Of a stretch of 42,437 bases of DNA, positions 1 through 6,962 are shown piece after piece. Source of the DNA: Anaerocolumna aminovalerica (GTDB lineage Bacteria; Bacillota; Clostridia; Lachnospirales; Lachnospiraceae); the NCBI RefSeq assembly GCF_900115365.1, contig NZ_FOWD01000034.1, positions 1-42,437 of the forward strand, in the 5' to 3' direction. Made by a program: the position numbers and the translations under genes. Below the pieces are notes generated by a model. That model saw nothing but the letters and a program-made list of their open reading frames with translations, was not told where the DNA came from and did no database searches. Numbering within the stretch: the stretch's first letter is position 1; every line of letters starts with the position of its first letter.

Positions 1-1236
1 TGAAAATTGCAAGTTTAAATGTCGTGTAAATATTTGGTATTCATTATTGTTATCATACACAATGTTATGCTATCTTTACTTCATTTGGAGTTCTATATCC
101 CAGTATCCGTCTCGGATAATTATTAAGCCAATTCTCTATATATTTTATCATAGATGGAGTCACATCATCTATGCTGCCCCCCTTCGGTATAAACCGTCTG
201 ATCAGTTTGTTTGTATTCTCATTTGTACCCCGTTCCCATGAACTGAATGGGTGGGCATAATATACCTTGGTCCGGGTCTTTTTCTTCCTTTTAACTGATT
301 TTTCTATGCCTCCAAAATCAAGGAACTCGCTTCCATTATCCACTGTTATTGTTTTAAACATTTCCACAAATCGCTCATACCCATGTTTCTTCTCCAGGCT
401 GTCCAGAGCCTTTTTAACACATTCCTGGGTTTTCCCTGTCATCTTGAAAATGATTTCCTCACGGCTCTTTCTCTCGCTCAATACAAGCAATACAGCCTTA
501 CCTTTGTTCTGTCCCCCAATTACACAATCCATTTCCCAGTGCCCGTATTCATCCCTATTCTCGATCTCATCAGGGCGCTCTTCTATGCTGGTGCCTTTCA
601 GATTCTTTAATGCCACTTTCGCCTTCCGGTAGATTCGCCTCTTTCCTTCTTTCTTTAACGGAAGATCTTTATTAGTCAAATGAAGAAATAATCCAGAGTC
701 AATGTAGTTATATAGTGTTTTTGTGCAGATAGATGTCTGAAACTTTCCTTCCAGTCTTATTCTGCCTATGACTGCATCAGGTGAATATTTCTCCTCCACG
801 ATCATTCGCTCAATATATCCTGCCAGCTCATGATCATTTCCAATCTTATAATTCCTTCCCTTATTTGCTGCGTTCTCGTCGTATTTACGCTGTGCAGTAT
901 CTGCGCAGTAGGTCTTGTACTCCCTTAACTCCGTATCAAGTAGTATTACAGTACCTCTTTTAATCTCACGCTGGATGGTGCGTTCACTCTTTCCAAGCAG
1001 CTGGGCTATTTGCCAGGCTTTCTTATTATCCTTGAGGTAAGCTTCAATTTTATATCTTTCGATTTCTGTTAAATGTTTATTTTTTGTGCTGTTTGTGGTA
1101 ATATGAATTAGACTCATGGTAGTTACTTTTTCCTTTGTAAATGTTTTTGTGGTGATTACATTATACAATAAAGAACTACCATGTTTCTTTTTATATTTAA
1201 TTATCCGTCACTTAATCTTACAACTTACCAATTTTT
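1..1236 (-). mobile_element. IS30-family insertion sequence, left edge at or beyond the window start
   Basis: One transposase gene fills almost the whole element. Imperfect terminal inverted repeats are visible. The left end, around positions 7-31, begins TTGCAAGTT; the complement of the right end, around 1206-1233, begins TTGGTAAGTT, and they share a loose TTG-AAGTT-AA-AT-GTG pattern. The window starts at or just inside the left end, so the outer base and any target duplication cannot be checked. The right boundary (about 1233-1236) is an estimate and lies just before the trxA terminator. The family assignment is firm from the protein; the exact ends are not. Confidence 0.75.
65..1117 (-). 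CDS. IS30-family transposase
   Basis: This is a DDE transposase that catalyses cut/copy movement of its own element. The N-terminal 60 residues hold a helix-turn-helix (LTEIERYKIEAYL, then WQIAQLLGKSERTIQREIKRG) that binds the ends. The catalytic core shows the IS30 motifs in order: HWEMDCVIGG (first Asp), TVDNGSEF (second Asp) and SSWERGTNENTNKLIRRF with the catalytic Glu. I chose the ATG at 1117, giving about 350 residues, because an AGGAAAAAG sequence precedes it; the reading frame stays open upstream to 1168 without a comparable site. No frameshift or stop is seen, so the gene may be active. It is transcribed toward the window edge. Confidence 0.93.
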   Translation of the reverse strand: MSLIHITTNSTKNKHLTEIERYKIEAYLKDNKKAWQIAQLLGKSERTIQREIKRGTVILLDTELREYKTYCADTAQRKYDENAANKGRNYKIGNDHELAGYIERMIVEEKYSPDAVIGRIRLEGKFQTSICTKTLYNYIDSGLFLHLTNKDLPLKKEGKRRIYRKAKVALKNLKGTSIEERPDEIENRDEYGHWEMDCVIGGQNKGKAVLLVLSERKSREEIIFKMTGKTQECVKKALDSLEKKHGYERFVEMFKTITVDNGSEFLDFGGIEKSVKRKKKTRTKVYYAHPFSSWERGTNENTNKLIRRFIPKGGSIDDVTPSMIKYIENWLNNYPRRILGYRTPNEVKIA

Positions 1237-1251
1237 TTATCATTCAAAACC

Positions 1252-1302
1252 AAAAGGCGAAGAATCCAGTATTTAAGTGCTTTCTGAGATCCTTCACCTT
1301 TT
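1252..1302 (-). terminator. Stem-loop terminator after trxA
   Basis: Arms at 1252-1266 (AAAAGGCGAAGAATC) and 1288-1302 (GATCCTTCACCTTTT) form a 15-bp stem with two G-U pairs. It begins 35 bases past the trxA stop and lies between trxA and the insertion sequence. The T-run is mostly within the stem, so it could act in both directions. Confidence 0.7.
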
Positions 1303-1336
1303 AAACCCTACGTTACTAAGAGTACTTATATTATAT

Positions 1337-1654
1337 TTACTTTAATTTCTCTAGTCTTTCTGTAATTTGAGCCTTAGGTATAACACCAACTACAGTATCA
1401 AGTACCTGGCCATTCTTAATAAATAACAAGGTTGGTATAGTCATAACTCTATATTTCTCAGCAGTCTTTGGTGATTCATCAACATTTAGTTTACCAACTT
1501 TAACTGAATCTTTATACTCTTTGGCTACTTCTTCAATAGTGGGTGCAAGCATTTTACATGGTCCGCACCAATCAGCATAAAAGTCTACCAACACCAGTTG
1601 GTTTGATTTCAGCACTTCTGCTTCAAAATTTTCGTCTGTAAATTTAAATTCCAT
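1337..1654 (-). CDS. trxA: Thioredoxin
   Basis: Small cytoplasmic thiol-disulfide oxidoreductase that keeps protein cysteines reduced and supplies electrons to reductases such as ribonucleotide reductase. The active site WCGPC is at residues 29-33, in the context VLVDFYADWCGPCKMLAP. The cis-proline region TIPTLLFIKNG and the C-terminal helix are present, and the length of 105 residues is normal for the family. The frame is open to a TTG at 1675, but AGGAGG lies seven bases before the ATG at 1654, so 1654 is the start. A stem-loop terminator follows. The neighbouring insertion sequence has not damaged the gene. Confidence 0.97.
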   Translation of the reverse strand: MEFKFTDENFEAEVLKSNQLVLVDFYADWCGPCKMLAPTIEEVAKEYKDSVKVGKLNVDESPKTAEKYRVMTIPTLLFIKNGQVLDTVVGVIPKAQITERLEKLK

Positions 1655-1731
1655 AATATTCCTCCTTCTGTACAATACAGATGTCTATGCTTATATTGCC
1701 ACATCTGTTCTAGATTATGCATTTTAACTTT

Positions 1732-1896
1732 TTAACATTTGTGTTTATGAGAATCACACTTTTTGGGGCATTTTCTTTTTCTGCAAAGAATTGCTTCTAC
1801 TTCATCCCATGAGCGCTTAATTAGTATTGCATGCTTGTTTAAACAAACATTACAGCAAAAAATTTTGGATATCTTTAATTTTATTGATTTTTTCAT
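1732..1896 (-). CDS. Small cysteine-rich protein, 54 residues, function unknown
   Basis: I do not recognise this protein. The frame begins at an ATG at 1896, preceded by GGGAG with about seven bases of spacing, and ends at TAA. The sequence starts MKKSIKLKIS and is very basic (many Lys, several Arg). It contains seven cysteines at residues 14, 15, 18, 38, 43, 47 and 54, arranged as CCxxC and later C-x4-C-x3-C-x6-C, with histidines near the end (SHKHKC). This pattern suggests metal binding, perhaps a zinc ribbon-like fold, but that is inference. It lies downstream of trmB on the same strand, with about 120 bases between them, and upstream of trxA. There is no signal peptide or membrane segment. 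The good ribosome site and coherent Cys pattern favour a real gene. Confidence 0.6.
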   Translation of the reverse strand: MKKSIKLKISKIFCCNVCLNKHAILIKRSWDEVEAILCRKRKCPKKCDSHKHKC

Positions 1897-2019
1897 ATGA
1901 GGCTCCCATTTGATACCTTATCAGATATAGCGGGATATTCACCTGATTTCATACTATTTCTTATCATAACATATTAAGTTAAATATATGAATAGTACCAT
2001 TACTTTAAGTCATCTGCTT

Positions 2020-2661
2020 TTATTTTTCCCGGTAAGTTACCAATCTGCATATTGGATTACCCATTGAAGAAAATTTCTCTTCATATTCCGTCATGACATT
2101 TCCCCCGGCATATTCGCTATGATGTAAATCATAAGTTTTATTTAGAAGCTTCCAATCTGCAAGTTCTACCTGTTCCAGGGAAAAATCAAATAAATCCCGG
2201 TTATCTGTTTTAAATATAACATATCCTTTTGGCACTAATAATTTATCATATCTGGCTAAAAATTCTTTTGAAGTGAGCCTTCTCTTAGCATGCCTGTCTT
2301 TTGGCCAGGGATCTGAAAAATTCAAATACACTCTGTCGATTTCATCTTCGTCAAATATATCATTAATATATTCCGCTTCAAATCGAATAAAAAATAAATT
2401 ATCAATATCTAATTCATTTCTTTTTTCAATGGCACGAATTAATACGCTGGAGTATTTTTCAATACCAATATAATTTATATTCGGATTCTCAATTGCCAGC
2501 TGGGTTAAAAATTTACCTTTTCCCATTCCTATTTCTATATGGATGGGATTATCATTTCCAAAGAATTCCTTCCATACACCTTTTAACTTTTCCGGTTCAT
2601 GGATTACATATTCATTGGAAGAAATGGTTTCTCTGGAGCCTTTTATATTACGCAGTCTCAT
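2020..2661 (-). CDS. trmB: tRNA (guanine-N7-)-methyltransferase
   Basis: S-adenosylmethionine-dependent enzyme that forms 7-methylguanosine at position 46 in the tRNA variable loop. The SAM-binding motif IEIGMGKGKFL is near residue 45. The family signature for catalysis and tRNA binding, NFSDPWPKDRHAKRRLTS, lies near residue 115-130, and the C-terminal TDNRDLF and TEYEEKF motifs are present. The length of 213 residues is standard. The start ATG at 2661 is preceded by AGGAG at a good distance. A clear promoter lies 54-80 bases upstream, so it is probably transcribed alone or with the small cysteine-rich gene downstream. Confidence 0.96.
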   Translation of the reverse strand: MRLRNIKGSRETISSNEYVIHEPEKLKGVWKEFFGNDNPIHIEIGMGKGKFLTQLAIENPNINYIGIEKYSSVLIRAIEKRNELDIDNLFFIRFEAEYINDIFDEDEIDRVYLNFSDPWPKDRHAKRRLTSKEFLARYDKLLVPKGYVIFKTDNRDLFDFSLEQVELADWKLLNKTYDLHHSEYAGGNVMTEYEEKFSSMGNPICRLVTYREK

Positions 2662-2714
2662 AAAACTTTTCTCCTATACTCTTCCTGTTAAGAAAAAATT
2701 GTATACTCTTTTTT

Positions 2715-2742
2715 ATTATAACACAGACCGGTTTATTGACAA
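2715..2742 (-). promoter_or_regulatory. Promoter of trmB
   Basis: On the minus strand TTGTCA (2742-2737), a 16-base spacer and TATAAT (2720-2715) form a near-consensus housekeeping promoter pointing at trmB. Confidence 0.7.
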
Positions 2743-3006
2743 GTTGTTTTTGTATCAATATGAAATTCCATTCATATGAAATAATGGCATCCATTTCTAT
2801 TTCAATCTTAAAATATTAATAATTCGTTACAATAATGCAGATACTTTTTTTAGCTATTTTTGTTCTCCTTTTTCATAAACATGTTGATATTGCACAATTT
2901 TCATAAAATAAACCAGTAATTTTGTCCATATTGACAGTAGCAAAAATGAAAAATGAGAGTATTATTTATTTATGAAATTTAAGTAAAAAATATAGGAGGT
3001 TAAGGA
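2743..3006. other. AT-rich intergenic region between divergent trmB and the V-ATPase operon
   Basis: No gene is seen. The region must hold the V-ATPase operon promoter, but none fits well. A perfect TTGACA at 2931-2936 is followed by TATTAT at 2960-2965, a spacing of 23 bases, which is too long for a standard promoter. The ribosome site AGGAGG of the first operon gene lies at its right end. Confidence 0.5.
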
Positions 3007-3318
3007 ATGGAAAAAGTGATTAATCTTCTTTCCGAAATAGAAGAAAAAGCCGATGAAATCATGAAGCGCGCTAACGAAGAGAAAATGGAACTTCATAAGA
3101 AATTAGAAGAAGACATAAAGCAGTTAGATAATTCTATAGCTGCAGACAAAGCAGACAGAATACATGCTCTACAAGCGCAAATCAACAAAGAATTGGCTGA
3201 GGAACGACAAGCTTTAATCAATGATTGTAATAAACAGCTGGAACATATGGAATCCCAATATCAGCACAATCATGATGCTCTTGTTAATAAAATATTCTTA
3301 AGTTTAATACAGTCATAA
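3007..3318 (+). CDS. V-type ATPase subunit G/H, peripheral stalk coiled coil
   Basis: A 103-residue, highly charged, almost entirely helical protein rich in Glu, Lys, Gln and Ala with heptad-like spacing (EIEEKADEIMKRANEEKMELHKKL). It has no membrane segment. This is the form of the small stalk subunit (called G or H) that pairs with subunit E to make the peripheral stalk joining V1 to subunit I. It is the first gene of the ATPase operon, as in many clostridial and archaeal clusters. AGGAGG precedes the ATG at a good spacing. Sequence conservation in this family is low, so the call rests on composition, length and operon position. Confidence 0.85.
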   Translation: MEKVINLLSEIEEKADEIMKRANEEKMELHKKLEEDIKQLDNSIAADKADRIHALQAQINKELAEERQALINDCNKQLEHMESQYQHNHDALVNKIFLSLIQS

Positions 3319-3454
3319 AGGAGTTAAGTTGAAAAAATATGTTTTTCAACTGGTTGTGCTCCGGCACAAAGTTGCTGCCATATAAAGCCCTAAAGCGCCT
3401 AAATTGAGGCTACTTGTTTTGTAAGCGTGCCAAAGCACGCAGATGGGAGTTCTT
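3319..3454 (+). repeat. Modular hairpin leader, copy A (before V-ATPase subunit C)
   Basis: Starts directly after the stop codon of the upstream gene and ends at the ATG of subunit C. In order: AAGGAG (3318-3323); hairpin 1 with perfect 10-bp arms AGTTGAAAAA (3327-3336) and TTTTTCAACT (3342-3351); hairpin 2, TTGTGC (3354-3359) with GCACAA (3364-3369); a degraded GCGC-type module ending AAATTGAGGCTA (3401-3412); then a second module with 6-bp stem GCGTGC (3425-3430) and GCACGC (3435-3440), followed by AGATGGGAGTT, which is the ribosome site of subunit C. A possible 18-codon peptide (MKKYVFQLVVLRHKVAAI) starts at TTG 3329, five bases after AAGGAG, and ends at 3385. Related copies lie before three other genes in the window. 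Confidence 0.75.
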
Positions 3455-4492
3455 ATGAATCGTTTATTAAACTATAGCGGAATAATTACAAAAGTTAAAG
3501 CTATGCAATCTAATTTAATAACTAAAACCGATTTCGAAAGAATAGCGAATCTGGAATCCATTTCTGATTTCATTACCTACTTAAAAAATCATAAAGGATA
3601 TCATAGCATCTTTTATAATATGGATGAACATCTATTGCACCGGGGCCAGGTAGAAGGGGTTTTTATAAACGCTTTATACCGGGACTTTTCCAGTGTTTAT
3701 AATTTTGCCAATATGGAACAGAGAAATGCTTTGGATTTAACATTCTTTCGTTATGAAATAAATGTATTAAAGACATGTATACAGCTTGTTTACAACAAAG
3801 ATAGTGACACCTACGACTTGTCTACTTTTTATACTTTTTTTGAACATCATTCAAAACTCAATATAAGTGCCCTTGCCGCTTCCCAAAGTATGGAGGAATT
3901 TGTGGACAATCTAAAAGGAACCGAATATTATTCTTTGTTTAATCATTTACAAAATCGAGATAATATCACCTCCTTTGATTATGAAATGCAGCTTGACATT
4001 TATTATTTTAAAAAAATGTGGAAGCTAAAGGATAAGAAATTAAAGGGAGATAATTTAAAAGTTTTCACCCATAGACTTGGTTCAGAAATAGATATTCTTA
4101 ATATTATGTGGCTGTACCGCTCTAAAAGGTTTTTTAATATTCATACAACGGATTCTTATTCTTATGTGATACCGATTCACTATAAGTTAAAAAATGAACA
4201 GTTGATGAAGTTAATAGAGGCTTCCTCCATTGACGAATTTATCGCCCGGCTGAATACTACTTATTATAAAAAAATTAGTTCCACCTTACTGGATGGTACT
4301 ATGGAGATTTACTATCAAAAAATAATGTTAAGTATAGCTGAGAATAATGCTGCCCGTTACTCTTCATCCATGGCTCCTGTTTATGCCTATCTGTTAAAGA
4401 AACAAATAGAAATCAAACGGCTCACCACTGCCCTTGAATGTATAAGATACAAGCTGGAACCGGAAGATACCCTTAGATATGTATTACAATAA
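3455..4492 (+). CDS. ntpC: V-type ATPase subunit C
   Basis: Central-stalk cap (subunit C, homologous to eukaryotic d) that links the rotating axle D/F to the membrane K ring. It is a 345-residue soluble, mostly helical protein with the family's repeated three-lobe pattern: an N-terminal NYSGIITKVKAMQSNLITKTDFERIA segment, RYEINVLKTCIQLVY in the middle, and a C-terminal YAYLLKKQIEIKRLTTALECIRYKL, which resembles the conserved end of the family. The frame is open from 3443, but GGGAG at 3445-3449 is the ribosome site and the ATG at 3455 fits it. Copy C of the same leader before the carboxypeptidase has the same layout, which supports this start. The gene lies before subunit I, rather than between E and F as in the Enterococcus operon. 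Confidence 0.92.
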   Translation: MNRLLNYSGIITKVKAMQSNLITKTDFERIANLESISDFITYLKNHKGYHSIFYNMDEHLLHRGQVEGVFINALYRDFSSVYNFANMEQRNALDLTFFRYEINVLKTCIQLVYNKDSDTYDLSTFYTFFEHHSKLNISALAASQSMEEFVDNLKGTEYYSLFNHLQNRDNITSFDYEMQLDIYYFKKMWKLKDKKLKGDNLKVFTHRLGSEIDILNIMWLYRSKRFFNIHTTDSYSYVIPIHYKLKNEQLMKLIEASSIDEFIARLNTTYYKKISSTLLDGTMEIYYQKIMLSIAENNAARYSSSMAPVYAYLLKKQIEIKRLTTALECIRYKLEPEDTLRYVLQ

Positions 4493-4512
4493 ATGAATTG
4501 GAGGTGTAAACA

Positions 4513-6414
4513 ATGATTGAAAAAATGAAGTTTATAAGCATTACCGGTCCCAAAAATGAATTTGATCGTGTTGTAAATGTATATCTGAATAAATATGAAA
4601 TACATCTTGAAAATGCTTTAACAGAATTAAGTTCTGTAAAAAACTTAAAACCATTTGTAGAAATCAATCCCTATAAAGAAGTATTAAGTAGGTCTGAAGA
4701 AATAATAAAAAAATTAGATAACACCGGGCCTTATAAGAAAAAGGACATGTCTGTAGAAGAGGCTTCTAATTATTTAAATTCCGTTCTTTCTCAATTGGAA
4801 GAGTTGAATGCCAAAAAGAAGGAATTAAAGGCACAAAGAAGTCATCTATATGAATTAATCAAGCAAATTGAGCCTTTTCGTCACTTAAACTATGATATCA
4901 ATAAAATTTTGCAATTTAAATTTATTAAATTTCGATTTGGAAGAATATCTTATGAATATTACACGAAATTCTCCAAACACGTTTATGATAATTTAACTAC
5001 GCTATTTATTGAATGTGACAGAGATGCTGAATATGTCTGGGGTGTATATTTTGTTCCGGAAAGAGATTCTGCAAAGGTAGATGCTATTTATTCTTCCCTG
5101 CATTTTGAAAAAATGTTTTTGCCAAATGAATATGAGGGAACACCGGAAGAAGCTTATAACACTATTATAGAGAAACAAAAGCAGATATCGGATCAAATAG
5201 ATACTCTGCGTGTACAAATTAAAGAACAATTACAAACGGTTAAAGATGATGTTTTATCCGCTTATAATACCTTAATAACTTTTTCCAATAACTTTGATGT
5301 TAGAAAAATGGCAGCCTGTACTAAGAAAAAAGAAGAGAGCAACCTGTATTTTATCTTATGCGGCTGGGTAACGGAAGCAAATTCCAATAGGTTGTTATCC
5401 GATATGGAAAAAGAAAATGATATCTATTGTATTGTAGAAGACGATCACGCCAGTTTAACTACAAAACCTCCTACAAAACTTAAAAACCTGAGGATATTCA
5501 AACCCTTTGAAATGTTTATAAAAATGTATGGAACCCCTGCATATAACGAAATTGACCCAACCTTCTTTGTAGCTATCACCTATTCCCTGCTGTTTGGTAT
5601 GATGTTTGGTGATGTAGGGCAAGGTATCTGTTTAATCCTTGGGGGTGCATTGATTTATAAACTTAAAAAATCCAATTTGGCTGCTATTATTGCTTCTGCT
5701 GGTATTTTTTCCACCATATTTGGATTTTTATACGGAAGTATCTTTGGATTTGAAGATGTCATACCCCATCTGTGGTTAAATCCAATGGAAAATGTTATGA
5801 CCGTATTACTGACAGCAGTAGGTTTTGGAGTTGCCTTGATTTTAATTGCAATGATTTTAAATATCATAAATGGTCTGAAAGCAAAAGATACAGAAAGAGT
5901 TTTATTTGACACCAATGGTGTTGCCGGACTTGTTTTCTATGGTGCTGCTATTACTTGCATTGCTTTAACTGCAACCGGAAAATCGTTACCTGCAACTATC
6001 ATACTGGTCATTTTCTTTGTAATACCTTTATTACTTATATTCTTCAAAGAGCCGTTAACTCACTTGATTCAAAAGAAATCCGAAATTTTACCGGATAGTA
6101 AAATCATGTTCTTTGTAGAATCATTATTTGAGCTGGTAGAAATTTTACTAAGCTATGTAACCAACACCATTTCCTTCCTTCGTGTTGGCGCATTTGCCAT
6201 GAGCCATGTGGCTATGATGGGAGTTGTAATGCTTCTGGGACAGGCAGAATCTGCTCATCCTAATATCTTTATCATTATCCTCGGTAACATATTCGTAGCC
6301 GGTATGGAAGGGTTAATTGTTGGAATTCAGGTTCTGAGATTGGAATATTACGAAATGTTCAGCCGTTTTTATAAAGGAACCGGTAAAGAGTTTAAACCAT
6401 TTAAAAATAAATAA
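4513..6414 (+). CDS. ntpI: V-type ATPase subunit I (membrane stator)
   Basis: Homologue of the a/I subunit. Its membrane half provides the ion half-channels beside the K ring, and its cytoplasmic half anchors the peripheral stalks. The protein has 633 residues. The first 330 or so are soluble with coiled-coil stretches (NSVLSQLEELNAKKKELKAQRSHLYELIKQIEP). The second half has about seven or eight membrane segments, starting near YSLLFGMMFGDVGQGICLILGGALIY. The conserved SFLRVGAFAMSHVAM helix, with the essential Arg, lies near residue 557-570. The C-terminal GLIVGIQVLRLEYYEMFSRFYKG is typical of the family. AGGTG-type ribosome site 8-10 bases upstream; 20 bases separate it from subunit C. Confidence 0.96.
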   Translation: MIEKMKFISITGPKNEFDRVVNVYLNKYEIHLENALTELSSVKNLKPFVEINPYKEVLSRSEEIIKKLDNTGPYKKKDMSVEEASNYLNSVLSQLEELNAKKKELKAQRSHLYELIKQIEPFRHLNYDINKILQFKFIKFRFGRISYEYYTKFSKHVYDNLTTLFIECDRDAEYVWGVYFVPERDSAKVDAIYSSLHFEKMFLPNEYEGTPEEAYNTIIEKQKQISDQIDTLRVQIKEQLQTVKDDVLSAYNTLITFSNNFDVRKMAACTKKKEESNLYFILCGWVTEANSNRLLSDMEKENDIYCIVEDDHASLTTKPPTKLKNLRIFKPFEMFIKMYGTPAYNEIDPTFFVAITYSLLFGMMFGDVGQGICLILGGALIYKLKKSNLAAIIASAGIFSTIFGFLYGSIFGFEDVIPHLWLNPMENVMTVLLTAVGFGVALILIAMILNIINGLKAKDTERVLFDTNGVAGLVFYGAAITCIALTATGKSLPATIILVIFFVIPLLLIFFKEPLTHLIQKKSEILPDSKIMFFVESLFELVEILLSYVTNTISFLRVGAFAMSHVAMMGVVMLLGQAESAHPNIFIIILGNIFVAGMEGLIVGIQVLRLEYYEMFSRFYKGTGKEFKPFKNK

Positions 6415-6440
6415 TTATTCATTTTAGGAGGATTCATATT

Positions 6441-6860
6441 ATGACAGCAAGAATTATTTTAGTTATCACTTTAATATTAAGTATTATAATACCTTTTGGA
6501 GCATTTCTTTTAAGTAAAAAAAGAAAAGGCGGCTTTAAAGCTTCTTTGGCATGCAACTCATTTTTCTTCTTTGGAACGTTAATTTTAGCTGATATATTAT
6601 TATTCAGCGGTAAAATTTCCGCTGCTGAAGTTACAGCTACTGCTGAAGCAGCTACTTCCGGATGGAAATACATTGCTGCTGCTTTATCTACAGGCTTATC
6701 CTGTATCGGTGGTGGTATTGCCGTTGCTTCTGCTGCTTCTGCTGCTTTAGGTGCAATCAGCGAAGATTCCAGCATCATGGGTAAAGCACTTATCTTTGTA
6801 GCTCTAGCAGAAGGTATTGCACTTTACGGACTAATCGTTTCCTTTACTATCTTAGGATAA
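6441..6860 (+). CDS. ntpK: V-type ATPase subunit K (rotor ring proteolipid)
   Basis: Proteolipid that forms the ion-translocating rotor ring. Its 139 residues predict four membrane helices, two hairpins. The second hairpin is conserved: a Gly/Ala-rich helix TGLSCIGGGIAVASAASAAL, the cytoplasmic loop GAISEDSSIMG, and a last helix ALAEGIALYGLIVSFTIL with the ion-binding Glu. The first hairpin is less conserved and lacks the PGTQ-type segment that contributes Na+ ligands in the Enterococcus protein. The sequence therefore does not support Na+ specificity, but ion choice cannot be settled by eye. AGGAGG precedes the ATG. Leader copy B begins right after its stop codon. Confidence 0.94.
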   Translation: MTARIILVITLILSIIIPFGAFLLSKKRKGGFKASLACNSFFFFGTLILADILLFSGKISAAEVTATAEAATSGWKYIAAALSTGLSCIGGGIAVASAASAALGAISEDSSIMGKALIFVALAEGIALYGLIVSFTILG

Positions 6861-6962
6861 AGGGTAGGTTGAAAAACAATGTTTTTTCAACCGGAAAGTT
6901 TGAGCTGGCAAACAAATTATTTTCGTTATCCAAGGCGCCAAGGCGCCAGAATCGAGGTTATT
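6861..6962 (+). repeat. Modular hairpin leader, copy B (before V-ATPase subunit F)
   Basis: Begins immediately after the K stop codon with AAAGGG and ends at the subunit F ATG. Hairpin 1 has perfect 10-bp arms GGTTGAAAAA (6867-6876) and TTTTTCAACC (6883-6892). Hairpin 2 is GTTTG (6898-6902) with CAAAC (6909-6913). The GCGC module is GGCGCC (6934-6939) with GGCGCC (6942-6947), followed by GAATCGAGGTTA (6949-6960), whose GAGG is the ribosome site. A TTG-AAA-AAC frame from 6869 stays open for 39 codons and runs out of frame into subunit F, ending at 6988. Confidence 0.75.

Noticed and set aside
267-632. Plus-strand open frames across the IS30 transposase and similar frames opposite other genes.
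   Set aside because: They are shadows of well-supported genes on the other strand, with no ribosome sites or family features.
1270-1291. AAGTGCTTTCTGAGATC inside the trxA terminator resembles the ends of the large palindrome at 22719 and 22930 (about 14 of 17 bases).
   Set aside because: The match is short, imperfect and AT-biased, and nothing else of the palindrome is present. Probably chance; a genome-wide search would settle it.
2931-2965. TTGACA with TATTAT as the V-ATPase operon promoter.
   Set aside because: The spacing of 23 bases is outside the normal 16-18, and no better pair was found.
3443-3454. Start of V-ATPase subunit C at 3443.
   Set aside because: This ATG overlaps the ribosome site GGGAG and has none upstream; the same layout in copy C supports the ATG at 3455.
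6879-6962. N-terminal extension of V-ATPase subunit F by 28 residues.
   Set aside because: The extension is encoded by the hairpin leader, has no family counterpart, and GAGG marks the ATG at 6963.
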